A stretch of 64,000 bases of DNA from Isochrysis galbana (taxonomy: Eukaryota; Haptophyta; Isochrysidales; Isochrysidaceae), in NCBI GenBank assembly GCA_018136815.1, contig CM030940.1, forward strand, positions 2,587,915-2,651,914. Direction: 5' to 3'. The notes under the pieces were generated by a model. The model did not search any database. It had not been told where the DNA came from and saw only the letters and a list, made by a program, of their open reading frames with translations. Below, piece after piece: positions 20,501 to 29,419 of this stretch. The position numbers and the translations under genes are program-made. Positions within the stretch are counted from its first letter, which is position 1. Each line of letters begins with the position of its first letter.

Positions 20501-22778
20501 CGGGATGCCCCAGGGATGTCCACTTTCGCCGCTCACATTCCTCCTCACCACGGAGGCGCTCACCCGAGCAATAAACGGGGACCCCGACATACAGGGAGTA
20601 GACCTCAGCGGATACAACCTGAAGATAAGCCAATTCGCAGATGACACGGCACTCATCGCGAGAGACTACACGAGCCTAAAACGAGCACTAGAGTGGGTAA
20701 GAGCACATGAAAGAGCCACGGGGGGCAAAACAAACGAGGCTAAATTCCAAGGCATACGGATGGGTTCACAAATGCGCCAAAAGCCGCCATGGGATATGCG
20801 CAAATACAACTGGATAGCTAACGATCAATACTTAACAATACTAGGCGTCCCCTTAGGAGCCCCAGAGGCCCTAAAGCCCTTTTGGAAAAAACTCGCGGAC
20901 AAAATAGACGCCAAGGTGGCACGACTGTCACCTGTAGCGCGCCATATGTCCATCTTCGGCAGAACTAACATAGCCAACTTCATAGTCTACGGCACGCCGC
21001 GTTACTGGGTGCAAACCTTGGCGGCTCCCAAATGGTTCCACAACAGAGTACAGAGGGCAGCGGACAAAATCCTATGGGAAAGCCCCTACACCGGCAGAAT
21101 AAACAAATGGGTAAAATACCCACAATACCCCATACACGAAGCGGACAACGCGACACGCACGATGGGGACCGGCCTCCTCCATTGGACGGCGCACGTGAAA
21201 GCTCTCCAAGCGAAATGGATACTGAACTATCTCAACGCGAGGAGGGCCGTATGGAAACACGCGTTAGACGCGTGGTTCTGCCGTACAGGACTAGGCCGAG
21301 GGGCTGTCCTCTCTACGATCCCCCCAAAGACGCTCACGCGGAGCATCAGAGGCAACCCGGCGCTGCCGGCATTCTGGAAAGACGCCCTAGCACACTTCAG
21401 AGCCCTAAGGATAAACCGCTCGCTTCTTTCCAGGGAAGGAGCGCTTTCGCAGCCACTGTGGCGCAACAGACACGAACCCCCGCCGATCACCCGCGCCGCG
21501 TGGATCAGCCTGTGGGAATCCCTAAACACGCACGTCGCGCACAACGTATACAAGGATGACAAATTCACAGTGCCTTACACTCAAGAGGATTGTGCACAAT
21601 ACGTGGAACACCTCCCCGAGACCTTCTTCCACGAGGGATCCAAAATAAACAAAAAAGAATTCTTAAACTCGTGGGAGTGCGTGGTAAGTCACGCCGCGAG
21701 ACTCCTGGAAACGGCGCAAGCAGCCCCGCCCCCGGCCTCAGCCGCCTCCAATTCGAGACAGAAACATCCAGACGACGCAACCCCGCCGGAAGAAGAAGCG
21801 AGGGAGACCAAGGTGTCCGAAGATGACACTTACATCACTAAAATGAATAATATATGGTTGTTCACGGATACTAACTATCTGGGAGAAGTCACAAACACCA
21901 CCGAGGTGGCAAAACCGGGGGAAGAGACGCTATACCACACGCCTGCCAGATGGGAAGGCGGGCTAAAGGGCCCGAGGCACTTAGAATTCCCGCTAGCGGA
22001 TGAATATACACTCAACGACAAAATACAACTGGACCAAATCACCGTGTCTGACATAACGCGAGAACACCGCACTAGCGACCCCAACGCCAAGCCTCAGCCG
22101 GCCCGCGAGACGTGGGCTCGTAAACTCGGGATGACCCGAGACGAATGGACACACGTGGCAAAACTCTACACTCACCCGCTGCTTAAACACACGGACAAAC
22201 ATCCTCACTTTAAACACATCACCCATAGGAGGTTAGGCACGCGCAACCGGTTCGACACGGCGACCACCACGAGATGCAGACTGTGCAGGAAACACCGCGA
22301 AAACTCGACTCACCTCGCCAGATGCCCAGCCACGCAGCAAATCTTCCAAACCATCGAAACTGTGACGGGCTACACGCCCGAGGAAAGAAGATCAACGGTC
22401 CAGAAAATCAAAGACAGGCTGTTCGCATACCCGAGCACAACGACGCCCGATAGCCTCAAAGCTCTTTACCTCATAGCGTGGAGATACATAATAGGCGACT
22501 TCTACAGAGTAGAATTCGACAACTACACCTTTCACCAAATACCGGTAATCGAGAGGACTCTCAGCAGATTCACGATCCTCGCCAGAGGCCTCGTGCCCCC
22601 AGACAGACCCTCGACCGCACGCACAAACCAGGCCTCCCAAGGGAGGAAACCTAAACTCAAGTCCCCGCGTGAACTATGCGCCCCCGTTTTTACAATCAAC
22701 GACAAAGGCACATTATCGCTGGGCACAAACCTATCCGCGGTAGCGCAAGCGCTCCACATAGCGGAAAGACTCGCATAA
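17589..22778 (+). CDS. LINE polyprotein: CCCH fingers, APE endonuclease, reverse transcriptase, CCHC knuckle
   Basis: The frame is open from the gap to TAA 22778 (about 1729 codons; the true start is probably in or before the gap). Counting from 17658, CCCH fingers lie near residues 177-195 (PCARFKQGLCLRNKRGIRCN, followed by LSH) and 211-235. The APE-type endonuclease follows with VATYNINGT (about 276), LLLQELH, GGDFNCV (about 421), RIDRIYHS and SDHLPLL (about 517). Reverse transcriptase motifs are ALDWEKAFDRVSW (about 887), GMPQGCPLSP (about 948) and the catalytic FADD (about 993). A C-terminal CX2CX8HX3C knuckle (CRLCRKHRENSTHLARC) is near 1540. The DWEKAFDRVSW and ENQLGFVPRR blocks point to the L1/Tx1-like side of non-LTR elements. 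It would nick target DNA and reverse-transcribe its own RNA there. Confidence 0.95.
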   Translation, partial: SIENKLNTKGFSSRKALYEALQDVAAHVVVEAEGLAQASVITLSVIVKAIEKEGFTFLKGNRERMKLEGESGTFVSKVAHSTRWHIYISAVQGNFLAGNFPRKLILIVDNKAVPVNYAIRACKPLQMPQALQSGHKLMIHGSTKGCKGWRPEVAHGLTPMHRLCGCDAEAAKRKERREGWKTTPRPKSAREALGKDPPKPCARFKQGLCLRNKRGIRCNLSHEIPGAWIDNKCTIRCRLHPHKKIAGVCLNGPSCLFLHPECAAALLAKLHAINRDAAHPPHPRLTFDSTLGYPGEGPVRVATYNINGTKGGKLAAVLSQARKAGVDILLLQELHAYEDGSHHRSHRTATLLGWHWFVSPGELADPASGVAIAIRDACARVIPRVDSVVEIIKGRCIKVDIELDEKLYRIISIYLSASPGPRGAQIEKLRQEQLITQSATTPTLMGGDFNCVEDATSDTAGTGPTPYANIHGDRWRTLMRNSGLQDAHRTMKLGPKTGYTRLAHTIHTRIDRIYHSRDTDKFQWHKMGPSPDLFTGRAASDHLPLLAAFETPCYNPNRKYDLPIDAKIIHGEGAMRVVEILFRRAQEHALGGGDLAEEWANAKTLVATFLREETRARRTPTIQSTLERTIVTLNVKLIKKGPDANLTREIAEADRQLADERGKTPLKHLPWHDKLRQEDLHSKEFFRKLKQQKWSGNIKEIYRTRDWDSPRHADHDTTTSDDGIRREFRKYYSWLYSPKESKREPELETALSDRPLAELDKRRLEGRITVEETLQAIRSIGPGKSAGPDGIPAEVYKAHEKLVAPILTDLYNQTFETGLIPFTMREGDIILLYKKGDARDPRNYRPITLLQSDYKILAKILTNRLSKVIGNIISENQLGFVPRRLISEATHLLQLTRAYLDETGEPGLLLALDWEKAFDRVSWEFYHLALRLLNFGPNFRHLAEALTSENARPIRTIKINGGRSYPFTIGSGMPQGCPLSPLTFLLTTEALTRAINGDPDIQGVDLSGYNLKISQFADDTALIARDYTSLKRALEWVRAHERATGGKTNEAKFQGIRMGSQMRQKPPWDMRKYNWIANDQYLTILGVPLGAPEALKPFWKKLADKIDAKVARLSPVARHMSIFGRTNIANFIVYGTPRYWVQTLAAPKWFHNRVQRAADKILWESPYTGRINKWVKYPQYPIHEADNATRTMGTGLLHWTAHVKALQAKWILNYLNARRAVWKHALDAWFCRTGLGRGAVLSTIPPKTLTRSIRGNPALPAFWKDALAHFRALRINRSLLSREGALSQPLWRNRHEPPPITRAAWISLWESLNTHVAHNVYKDDKFTVPYTQEDCAQYVEHLPETFFHEGSKINKKEFLNSWECVVSHAARLLETAQAAPPPASAASNSRQKHPDDATPPEEEARETKVSEDDTYITKMNNIWLFTDTNYLGEVTNTTEVAKPGEETLYHTPARWEGGLKGPRHLEFPLADEYTLNDKIQLDQITVSDITREHRTSDPNAKPQPARETWARKLGMTRDEWTHVAKLYTHPLLKHTDKHPHFKHITHRRLGTRNRFDTATTTRCRLCRKHRENSTHLARCPATQQIFQTIETVTGYTPEERRSTVQKIKDRLFAYPSTTTPDSLKALYLIAWRYIIGDFYRVEFDNYTFHQIPVIERTLSRFTILARGLVPPDRPSTARTNQASQGRKPKLKSPRELCAPVFTINDKGTLSLGTNLSAVAQALHIAERLA

Positions 22779-23101
22779 CAACGCACAAACCCAACCCGCG
22801 GCCCTCCTGCATACCAGACCCTCGTCCTCGGCCACACCGTGAACCAACCGTCTAACTCACCGACACACGATATAATACAATAACAACCGATAGCCCGATG
22901 GCACAGGAGGAAGAGGAGGACAACCTATCGGGGATCGGAACACGCCGTCTGCTGCAGGAAACCCCACACACCCAGCCCCTAGGTAGCGCACGAGGGACGG
23001 GCCGCAAGGCAGGTGGAGGGGGGGGAAAGGAGCGGACGTGGCTGCACAGTAAGAGTGCGAGGTCGCGCGCGCGGCGAGAATATTAAGAAGTTTTTTTTTT
23101 T
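22779..23101 (+). repeat. LINE 3' UTR with T-run end
   Basis: The block order CCC(C)TAGGTAGCGCACGAGGGACG..GCCGCAAGGCAGG..GGAAAGGAGCGGACGTGGC..GCGAGAATATTAAGAAG-T(11) is repeated with variation at 24.97-25.27, 25.64-25.76, 33.64-33.76, 37.85-38.0, 38.88-39.02, 44.87-45.0 and 57.72-57.9 kb. The conserved terminal block is the likely site recognised by the element's own reverse transcriptase. Confidence 0.85.
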
Positions 23102-23350
23102 CCTCCGTCTTCGCCTCCGCCACTGACGCCGCCATCGCCACCGCCGTCTCCTCCTCCTCCGTCTCCGCCGCCGCCTTCGCCCCCTCCTCCGTCTCCGCCG
23201 CCGCCTTCGCCCCCTCCACCGTCTCCGCCACCTCCTAGGTAGTCGGTGACCGTGTGGCATCCCGGGAAAGGAACTTTACCCGAAGTTACGTGATTCCCTT
23301 GCTTGTCGGCTCCATCCTTTTCGGTCTGCAGCGTGCGATCCGCTGGCCCG

Positions 23351-24049
23351 ATGATGCTGGCTCTTGCCTGCGTGGGCTTCAGTGCGCTCGTCGCACCCGC
23401 CGTTCGTCCACAGCTGGTGCACCAGCCGCTCCGAAAAGCCGGCCGTCATGCGAACGTGTTGGCGCGACAGTGCATCTTTGCTGCAGAGTCATCCGTCTGC
23501 TCTCGGGCAGTTCCAGTGGGTGACGATCCTTCAGTACTCGAGGCGTGGTTCCGCTCAGAGGAGGCAGCTGCTGTGCTCTTCTCCATCGCCGATCGCTATG
23601 TGAAGCGGGATGACGGGTTGTTCGAAGTTGTGTCTAAGGTTCCCTTCCCAGGAATGGTCGCTGAGAGTATCAATGTCATCCAGATGCAGTACGAAAAGAG
23701 GGGCAATGTGCCAAGCTTGAATTCGCGAACTCTTGATACAAGGACGGAATGCTCGAGTGGCCCGGCGTGGGTGCGCAGACTGTTGATTGAACTCATCGAT
23801 TCCAGCAAGTCAACATCGGTCAGTAGCATGTACGTAGAATTAGTTGATGGTAGGGCGACATTTGTGTCGGATGTACAGCTGAAGATCGAGATGACTCTAC
23901 CAAAATGGCTGCTGCTGCCAACGGCTGCAATGGAGAAGTCGGGCAGTGAGTCTTTGCAGAAGGCGATTGATCAGCAGCTTGCACCTCTAGTGGATAAGTT
24001 CTGCGATGGATTTGTTCAATTGGCGGCGGCTAAGGTACGGGTGGAGTAG
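23351..24049 (+). CDS. DUF1997-type protein, probably plastid-targeted
   Basis: 232 aa from ATG 23351; upstream in-frame codons have no ATG. The first about 20 residues (MMLALACVGFSALVAPAVRP) form a hydrophobic signal-like segment, and a basic, acid-free stretch follows, as in bipartite leaders of complex plastids. The body (RYVKRDDGLFEVVSKVPFPG ... LPKWLLLPTAAMEKSG ... LQKAIDQQLAPLVDKFCDGF) has the length, spacing and motif style of the DUF1997/START-like proteins of cyanobacteria and plastids, whose function is not known. It begins about 250 bp after the LINE T-run, so the promoter lies between the retroelement and the gene or within the GC-rich repeat (CCGCCGTCTCC units) at 23102-23240. 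Confidence 0.65.
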   Translation: MMLALACVGFSALVAPAVRPQLVHQPLRKAGRHANVLARQCIFAAESSVCSRAVPVGDDPSVLEAWFRSEEAAAVLFSIADRYVKRDDGLFEVVSKVPFPGMVAESINVIQMQYEKRGNVPSLNSRTLDTRTECSSGPAWVRRLLIELIDSSKSTSVSSMYVELVDGRATFVSDVQLKIEMTLPKWLLLPTAAMEKSGSESLQKAIDQQLAPLVDKFCDGFVQLAAAKVRVE

Positions 24050-24470
24050 ACTCCAATGGGGACAGATGCATTTAGCCTGGTTTGACACTCTCTCCCAATT
24101 TGGCACTTCCCTGGCATTGGTGAGTAGTGACGCCATGACACAATGGCTTGCCGCAGACATGAATGCGAGGGACGCGAGTGGCCCGGCATTGGTCACTATG
24201 ACCGCATTCGTCATCTGTCGCATCAGGTAGCGGTAATTTTGTCATGATTTGTATGTGCATGCGAGTTAGGCGATGGAAAATTTCCCATACGCGAATTAAT
24301 TCACGGATTGCCAAATACTTTTGCCAAAGACCAGAGCCGCAAGGCTAGCATAAATCTCACTCGCGCCAAAGATCAAAGCCTCACTCGGGCCGCCATGCAG
24401 GTGCGCCTCGACAGGCAGCCGCCGCCATTCAACAGGCACGTGTCGTGGCGGGCCGCAAGGTCTACTACTG
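24050..24470. other. Intergenic, nothing recognised
   Basis: Tail of the DUF1997 gene and about 300 bp of unique sequence. A short direct repeat, CCAAAGACCAGAGCC / CCAAAGATCAAAGCC, lies near 24323 and 24366. Confidence 0.5.
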
Positions 24471-24830
24471 GGCCGGTCACTCACGCTTTTTAACCACTAT
24501 TTTCCACCTGGGTGTCCAAGGATTCCTCAGGAACCCCCCTTACCTGCCCCCCCCCCCCCCCCCCCGCGCGAACCCCCTCTACCCACGAAAATCCATGGCG
24601 TCATGGCGTCGGTGAGTAGTGACTCCCCCGCCTTGTCCGGCCGTTGAAGCGTCTATTTTGGGAGAATGGGAGGATCGCGCGCGTGAGAGAATCAAAGCAG
24701 TGAATGTCGGGCGAATCCCCATAACAAACGCGGAGGTTCCGCGTCGGCCGATCGCCGGCTGTCGGCCTCGCAATGGCTGCCAGCTGGTGAGGAGCCCAAG
24801 CTCAAGCGCCTCGCGAGGGATGTGGGAGGT
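24471..24830 (+). repeat. 360-bp dispersed repeat A, copy 1
   Basis: Nearly the same sequence in reverse orientation occupies 45531-45887. Shared ends are GGCCGGTCACTCACGC on one side and GGGATGTGGGAGGT on the other. Inside are a C run (about 24548-24566), a block CTACCCACGAAAATCCATGG and GGGCGAATCCCCATAA. No terminal inverted repeats or open frame of note. Family unknown; it may be a solo end or non-autonomous element. Confidence 0.85.
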
Positions 24831-24964
24831 TCCTGGTGGGTCGCACGCTCGATCTCGAGCGAGATGTAGTGCGCCCTTTACCCCCATCTCTTAAGACTTC
24901 TCTACACTCCATGCCCTAGCCCCGCTGAGACTTGCCACGATAAAGCGCGCGCTTGATTCCCCAC

Positions 24965-25268
24965 AAACCCACAAAGTCCCGCGCCTATTTACAGGATAAG
25001 TCGGGACTGAGGCCGCCGCCAGCCCAGTAGGCGCAAGAGGAAGGGGGGGGAACGGATCCCCGGGGGGTGGGGGGGGCACCGGGTCATATCTAAATTTAAG
25101 CCTTTCGCCCCAATACCCCTAGTAGTGCCACGGGGGGAGCCGCCTGTTATTGGCAGTTGGCGGGGGAAGAAGGACCCGGGGAGTGGGGGTGTAGAAAGTA
25201 TGCTACGTGTAGGCAGTGGTTCCATGCGCCCCGAGTGCGGTATGAATATTACTACTATGAAGTTTTTT
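24965..25268 (+). mobile_element. Retroelement 3' portion (family B), copy 1
   Basis: From TTTACAGGATAAGTCGGGAC to AGTGGGGGTGTAGAAAGT it matches, in reverse, 57775-57980. It continues into TGCGGTATGAATATTACTAC..GAAG followed by six T (25263-25268), i.e. the LINE-like 3' terminus. The block TAGTAGTGCCACGGGGGGAG corresponds to TAGTGCACGAGGGGAG of the LINE 3' UTR. The 5' limit is not defined. Confidence 0.6.
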
Positions 25269-25639
25269 CCTGCTGACGATCTGACGATGCGGTCGCGATC
25301 CGACTACTTGCTCGCAGTCTCGAAGTGATTGCAACTCATCATACCTACACCTGTCCCAGGTCATTATATATAGTCAATGGTGGGATATTAGATATTAACT
25401 TAACCCGCGAGGCGAGTTTTCGGCCGACCCCCCCCCCCGCCTCCTGCTCCCTCCCCCCGTCTCGTGCTCGCCCCTCCCCTGCTCTTCGCTCTTCTCCGCT
25501 TAGAGCACCGAGGCTTCATTTATATTTTTACTATTTGAATACCCAGTGTATTGAACTAGTATTTCATAGTTAACCCGTAGATATTAATTAAAGTTTAAAT
25601 TGGATAAAATATAAATTCGCATGTTCCTCTTTCGACGGA

Positions 25640-25757
25640 ACGCGACCTTAGAGCACGTGCGGTAGGTCGCCGCCTCATGGCGAGTGAGCGCGAAGGGCGC
25701 GGGCAGGGAACCATAGTAGCACCCCATGACTGCGAGCGCGGCAAGAATATTAAGAAT
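25640..25757 (+). repeat. Diverged LINE 3' UTR fragment
   Basis: AGAGCACGTGCGGTAGGTCG..GCCTCATGGCGAGTGAGCGCGAAGGGCGCGG..GAGCGCGGCAAGAATATTAAGAAT follows the block order of the LINE 3' UTR but lacks the T-run. An old copy. Confidence 0.45.
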
Positions 25758-25769
25758 ACGGTCTCCTCA

Positions 25770-26300
25770 TTGCGACCGCAACCAGAATGGAGAGAAACTG
25801 GGGAAGAGGCGACACGAAGATGGGGGCAAGAATACAGTGGCACGCAGGCATGCATTATGCATTATCTAGCTCCGCAATCGCATCTTGGATTGTCATTCAG
25901 GTCCCATAATGAGGTCCTTGACTCTAGTGCCAGTTTCTACTAGCTGAAGCAGTAAGGCGAAACGCTACATTCTGGAATGCACAGCGAGCCGATCCTGGAG
26001 GCGTGCCTCAACTGTCGCAATAGTCGTGATGAACCTCAGCATTTGCCTTTGCTTGTGGTGACAGTGAGTTTTTGTGCGCAGCTCCGAGCAAGAGTGTACT
26101 AGTGGACGACCTGTTTGCCGTTTGCCCTACCTTGGGGTGAGGTGTCAGTGATCTAAGGTGTCGGCCTCACCACGCCAACAGCACCACGAGGCTGGTCGAA
26201 CGAAAGGATGCACCAACAACAAGTACCTAACCCACCTTGAGCGCAGCCATATTCGTACAATTGCATCAGATCCAACGGTTCGGAGGCTGTTACAGATTGC
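25770..26300. other. Intergenic, nothing recognised
   Basis: Unique-looking sequence downstream of the bL35 gene. No gene, hairpin or repeat that I can support. Confidence 0.5.
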
Positions 26301-26304
26301 CCGA

Positions 26305-26796
26305 TCAGGTGCCGTAGGGCAGCAATCGGCGCAACTTTCGTACCAAACCCTTGAGCTTGACTACTCTCGGCTTCCGCTTCTGCAAGGTGGATCGGCGCCG
26401 CAGGCCAACTTGCAGATGCGACTTCCCTGCAGCTTTGTGCGTCCATGACCCATCTCCACGTAGCTTGAATCGCCTCTTCGCGCCCTTATGAGACTTGAGC
26501 TTCTTGGGGGCGGCTCTTCTCTGCTTATTTTTCCCGTTGGGGATGGGGTACGACTTTGGATGACGTCTGCTGGGGTTGGTAATGGTCCGGCGGGGAGATG
26601 CGTGGGCCTGCAATAGGAGGAGAGCTGCGCATGGCTGCGGGAGCTGGAGGGCGGCGGGTGAAGACAGAGCAGTTTGGCTCAAGGAAGATTTGGCGAGGAG
26701 ATAGAGCGGCCGGCCTATGCGACCCACCACCGCGCCGACGCCGAGCGGGCGGCGGGGAACCGCTGCTCGAGTGAGGCGCAGCGCTGCGTGCCACAT
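26305..26796 (-). CDS. Organellar ribosomal protein bL35
   Basis: 163 aa from ATG 26796. The C-terminal 65 residues are a classic bL35: KLKSHKGAKRRFKLRGDGSW, KAAGKSHL, LQKRKPRVVKL and the terminal VRKLRRLLPYGT. bL35 is a small basic protein of the organellar large subunit near the peptidyl-transferase region. The N-terminal 95 residues are basic and Ala/Leu/Arg-rich (MWHAALRLTRAAVPRRPLG), fitting an organellar presequence. It lacks a long signal-peptide core, so mitochondrion is likelier than complex plastid. It is intronless. Confidence 0.9.
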   Translation of the reverse strand: MWHAALRLTRAAVPRRPLGVGAVVGRIGRPLYLLAKSSLSQTALSSPAALQLPQPCAALLLLQAHASPRRTITNPSRRHPKSYPIPNGKNKQRRAAPKKLKSHKGAKRRFKLRGDGSWTHKAAGKSHLQVGLRRRSTLQKRKPRVVKLKGLVRKLRRLLPYGT

Positions 26797-27365
26797 AGAT
26801 CGGTCGAGCGAGCGAGTGCCGCCGACTCACTCCCCCCGCGGCGTGTAAATAGATACTCTCATTACATACAATGCTCCTACTCTTACCTACTTTACTCCAC
26901 TCTAGGGGCTCTAATAAGTCTTGTACTCTAGAGGCTTGAGCTTCGCAGAGCGCCCCGCTTCGCAGAGTGCCCCCCCCCCTTCCCATGGCTCCCAGAGCCC
27001 TCCCCAAGCCCCAGAGCAAGCCTAAGCCGGCCCCCGGGCACTATACCATCATACCATCCAGACCCGCGATCTCCGCGCCAGAAACCGCGCAGCCGCGCTC
27101 GAAGACGTCCGGAAAGCTGGAAGCTGCAGCGTACTGCCGAGCGAACAGCGTCGGTGCCAAAGCTGCAATTGCCACAGGGATCTTCCCTTTGGCAACGCGG
27201 CATACGGTCACAGGAGAGCTGCAGAAAGCGCAGGGGCAGGGGGACGAGCCACGAGCCAGTGACCAGTGAATAATTCGTTGAATAGAGTGTCCGTTTTTGA
27301 CGGGAACGCCGGTCACTTGTGCCTTGTGCCACGATGACGCGCGGAACGCTTTTCTGCCACAGCTT
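26797..27365. other. Intergenic, nothing recognised
   Basis: It includes the bL35 promoter side and a segment following the transposase relic. The direct repeat GCTTCGCAGAG(C/T)GCCCC lies near 26943-26970. No gene is supported. Confidence 0.5.
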
Positions 27366-27976
27366 TCACAACATGAGCACACCTTGGCACCTTGGGCCTT
27401 TGGCATATTCAGCCCAATATTGCCACGAAATTCGAGCTTGCCGCCTTTGCAACAGTAAAGGCGCCAAAGGCAAATATGTGGATCCCCGCATATCCTCGGG
27501 AATCTCGGAAACACGTTGCGAGAGAGCCAGTTTCATAGTCTGACGGAACCCAACGAGGGAGTAGTCACAATTGGCTTGAGCAAATCGCTTGGCGGCACCC
27601 CAGTAGCGCTCGATCCAATTCAATTCGCAATGAAACTTGGGCCGCGAGTTGGCCACACACGCCCTGGACCCACGAGAGCGCCGTTGCCTCCCCCGGTCCG
27701 CTTGCCTGCGGGCTTCCACGCTTCCACTCCCACTCCACGAAACACCTCCACCACCTCCGGGCAAACCACCACGTCTTCCTCCATTTCGCAATCGAGCTCG
27801 TCGTCCTCGTTCTCTGTATCTGTATCGTCAGCCGGAGCACCGTCATCACTCCCGGCGCAAGCCTCCTGCCGGGCCTCGGCTGCTGGCTCTGCTGCCTCAT
27901 CTGCCACCTTCTGCCTCCTCGCCTCGTTCAGCGCGCGCATAAAGGCGGCGCGGCCATTCTTCGACTTCTTCGGCAT
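27366..27976 (-). pseudogene. Internally deleted DDE-type transposase
   Basis: From ATG 27976 a frame reads MPKKSKNGRAAFMRALNEAR, then an acidic stretch (DDTDTENEDDELDCEMEED). It stops at 27620 after shifting out of frame. In the overlapping frame the sequence continues with SRPKFHCELNWIERYWGAAK and RFAQANCDYS to the stop at 27366. The block FHxELNxIExxWGAAKR-(9)-CDYS is typical of the C-terminal part (Glu of the catalytic triad) of Tc1/IS630-superfamily DDE transposases found in fungi and protists. The central region with the two catalytic Asp is missing, so the copy is dead. No inverted repeats were found around it. Confidence 0.6.
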
Positions 27977-28375
27977 CTGTGCAGAGCGGAGAGGGTTGCG
28001 TGAGAGAGCGAGTGCGCTTTGTGATTTTGTGATCGAGTGGTAGGGATAGGGCAGCCAAGGTGGGGAAGATGGTGGGTGATGGGACTGGGGGAAGTGCTGG
28101 TCTCGATGATGCGCCCATTTCCAGCGCAAACGACTGTGCGAAAATCGCTCCAGAAAATCGCGCGTTTCGCAGAGCGGGCGCGCGAGACGCTCGACAGGGA
28201 AGGGCGCGGCAAGCAGATACCGCTTGATTGGGACTCGTAGCTCGTAGGGACTCGTAGACTCGAAAGGATGACTCGGAAGACTCGGGGCTTGGGGGTACTC
28301 AGGGGGCTGCAGGTCACCAACAGGCGATACCACGCGAACAACACGTCGCCAGACAACCTGAACAAGTTCACATCT

Positions 28376-28705
28376 CAACAAGTTGACCTCTCAACATGTT
28401 GACCTCTCAACATGTTGACCTCTCAACATGTTGACCTCTCAACAAGTTGACCTCTCAACATGTTGACCCCTCAACAAGTTGACCTCTCAACATGTTGACC
28501 TCTCAACAAGTTGACCTCTCAACATGTTGACCTCTCAACAAGTTGACCCCTCAACATGTTGACCTCTCAACAAGTTGACCTCTCAACAAGTTGACCTCTC
28601 AACATGTTGACCTCTCAACATGTTGACCTCTCAACATGTTGACCTCTCAACATGTTGACCTCTCAACAAGTTGACCCCTCAACAAGTTGACCCCTCAACA
28701 AGTTG
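28376..28705. repeat. 16-bp minisatellite of palindromic CAACA(A/T)GTTG units
   Basis: Twenty-one consecutive units, each a 10-bp core CAACATGTTG (perfect palindrome) or CAACAAGTTG, separated by a 6-bp spacer ACCTCT or ACCCCT. The central base reads A T T T A T A T A T A T A A T T T T A A A along the array. Flanks (28358-28375 and 28706-28800) hold degenerate units such as GAACAAGTTGGCTCC. The array lies in the gap between the transposase relic and the glycosyltransferase gene. Confidence 0.97.
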
Positions 28706-28799
28706 ACTTTAACCACTGAACAAGTTGGCTCCACTCACCGAACAAGTTGGTTCCCGCCTGAACAAGTCGTGAACAAGTTGGTTCCACCCTCAACAAGTT

Positions 28800-29419
28800 A
28801 ATTCCAGGTAAAAATAAAACTCAACTCCTTCGATTTTCGGGACGAAAATCGGCGAACCCGAATTTGAGCCCAGGGGGAATCCGAATCAACTCGCCTGGAG
28901 CGACCACGACGAACCTAGAAGACGGAGGAGAACGAGGAAGGCTCGTACTCAGGCCGAAACATTCTTGCCCAAAGAGCCTGGATACAACACTGTCCTCGTC
29001 GGCGCGCGCGAACTTCCGCCTTTCCGCCGGGTGCACCATACCCTCCCCGCCCCCACACCCCGCGGCCTTCCATCTAGTAGTGCCTCCCCTTCTCTAGACG
29101 CCGCCCTCGCTTCCCAAAGGCTCTATCACATTTCAGTTTTGGAACTGTTGTATTATGTCACATGCAGGCTGGCCACACTCTCAACCCCCCCCTAAACTTG
29201 GGGTGTAGCGGCGAGGAGAAGGTTAGTAGTTAGGGTTGGTTACACATTATTACGATGATCATCCGGGGGCACCAAGAAGAGGGCCTTGAGTGGGCTGGGA
29301 GGCCCGTGACTACTTTAAAAGGGAAGGGCAGTCTTCCATAGGAACAATCTCTTGACCCAGTCTCTCTCTCTCCTCGTCGCGCTCCCTTCCGTCGCCCTCT
29401 CTCTCTCCACCTCCACACA
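28800..29419. other. Intergenic, upstream region of the glycosyltransferase gene
   Basis: About 600 bp. It contains the inverted pair TTCGATTTTCGGGACG / CGAAAATCGG near 28830-28850 and a CT-rich stretch (29360-29410) directly before the ATG, which may be the transcription start region. No gene is supported. Confidence 0.45.

Larger units (their letters stand above)
17589..23101 (+). mobile_element. Near-complete LINE (non-LTR) retrotransposon
   Basis: The element comprises the long open frame (17589-22778) and a 3' UTR of about 320 bp ending in CGGCGAGAATATTAAGAAG and an 11-T run (23091-23101). The 5' end is lost in or before the N gap. All endonuclease and reverse transcriptase motifs are intact, so this copy could be recently active. 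Truncated relatives of its C-terminus and 3' UTR lie at 33.6, 37.8, 38.6 and 44.5 kb. The plus-sense poly(T), rather than poly(A), tail is a shared feature of the family. Confidence 0.93.

Noticed and set aside
28376-28705. CRISPR-like array
   Set aside because: Units are 16 bp with a constant 6-bp linker; there are no unique spacers and the genome is eukaryotic. It is a minisatellite.
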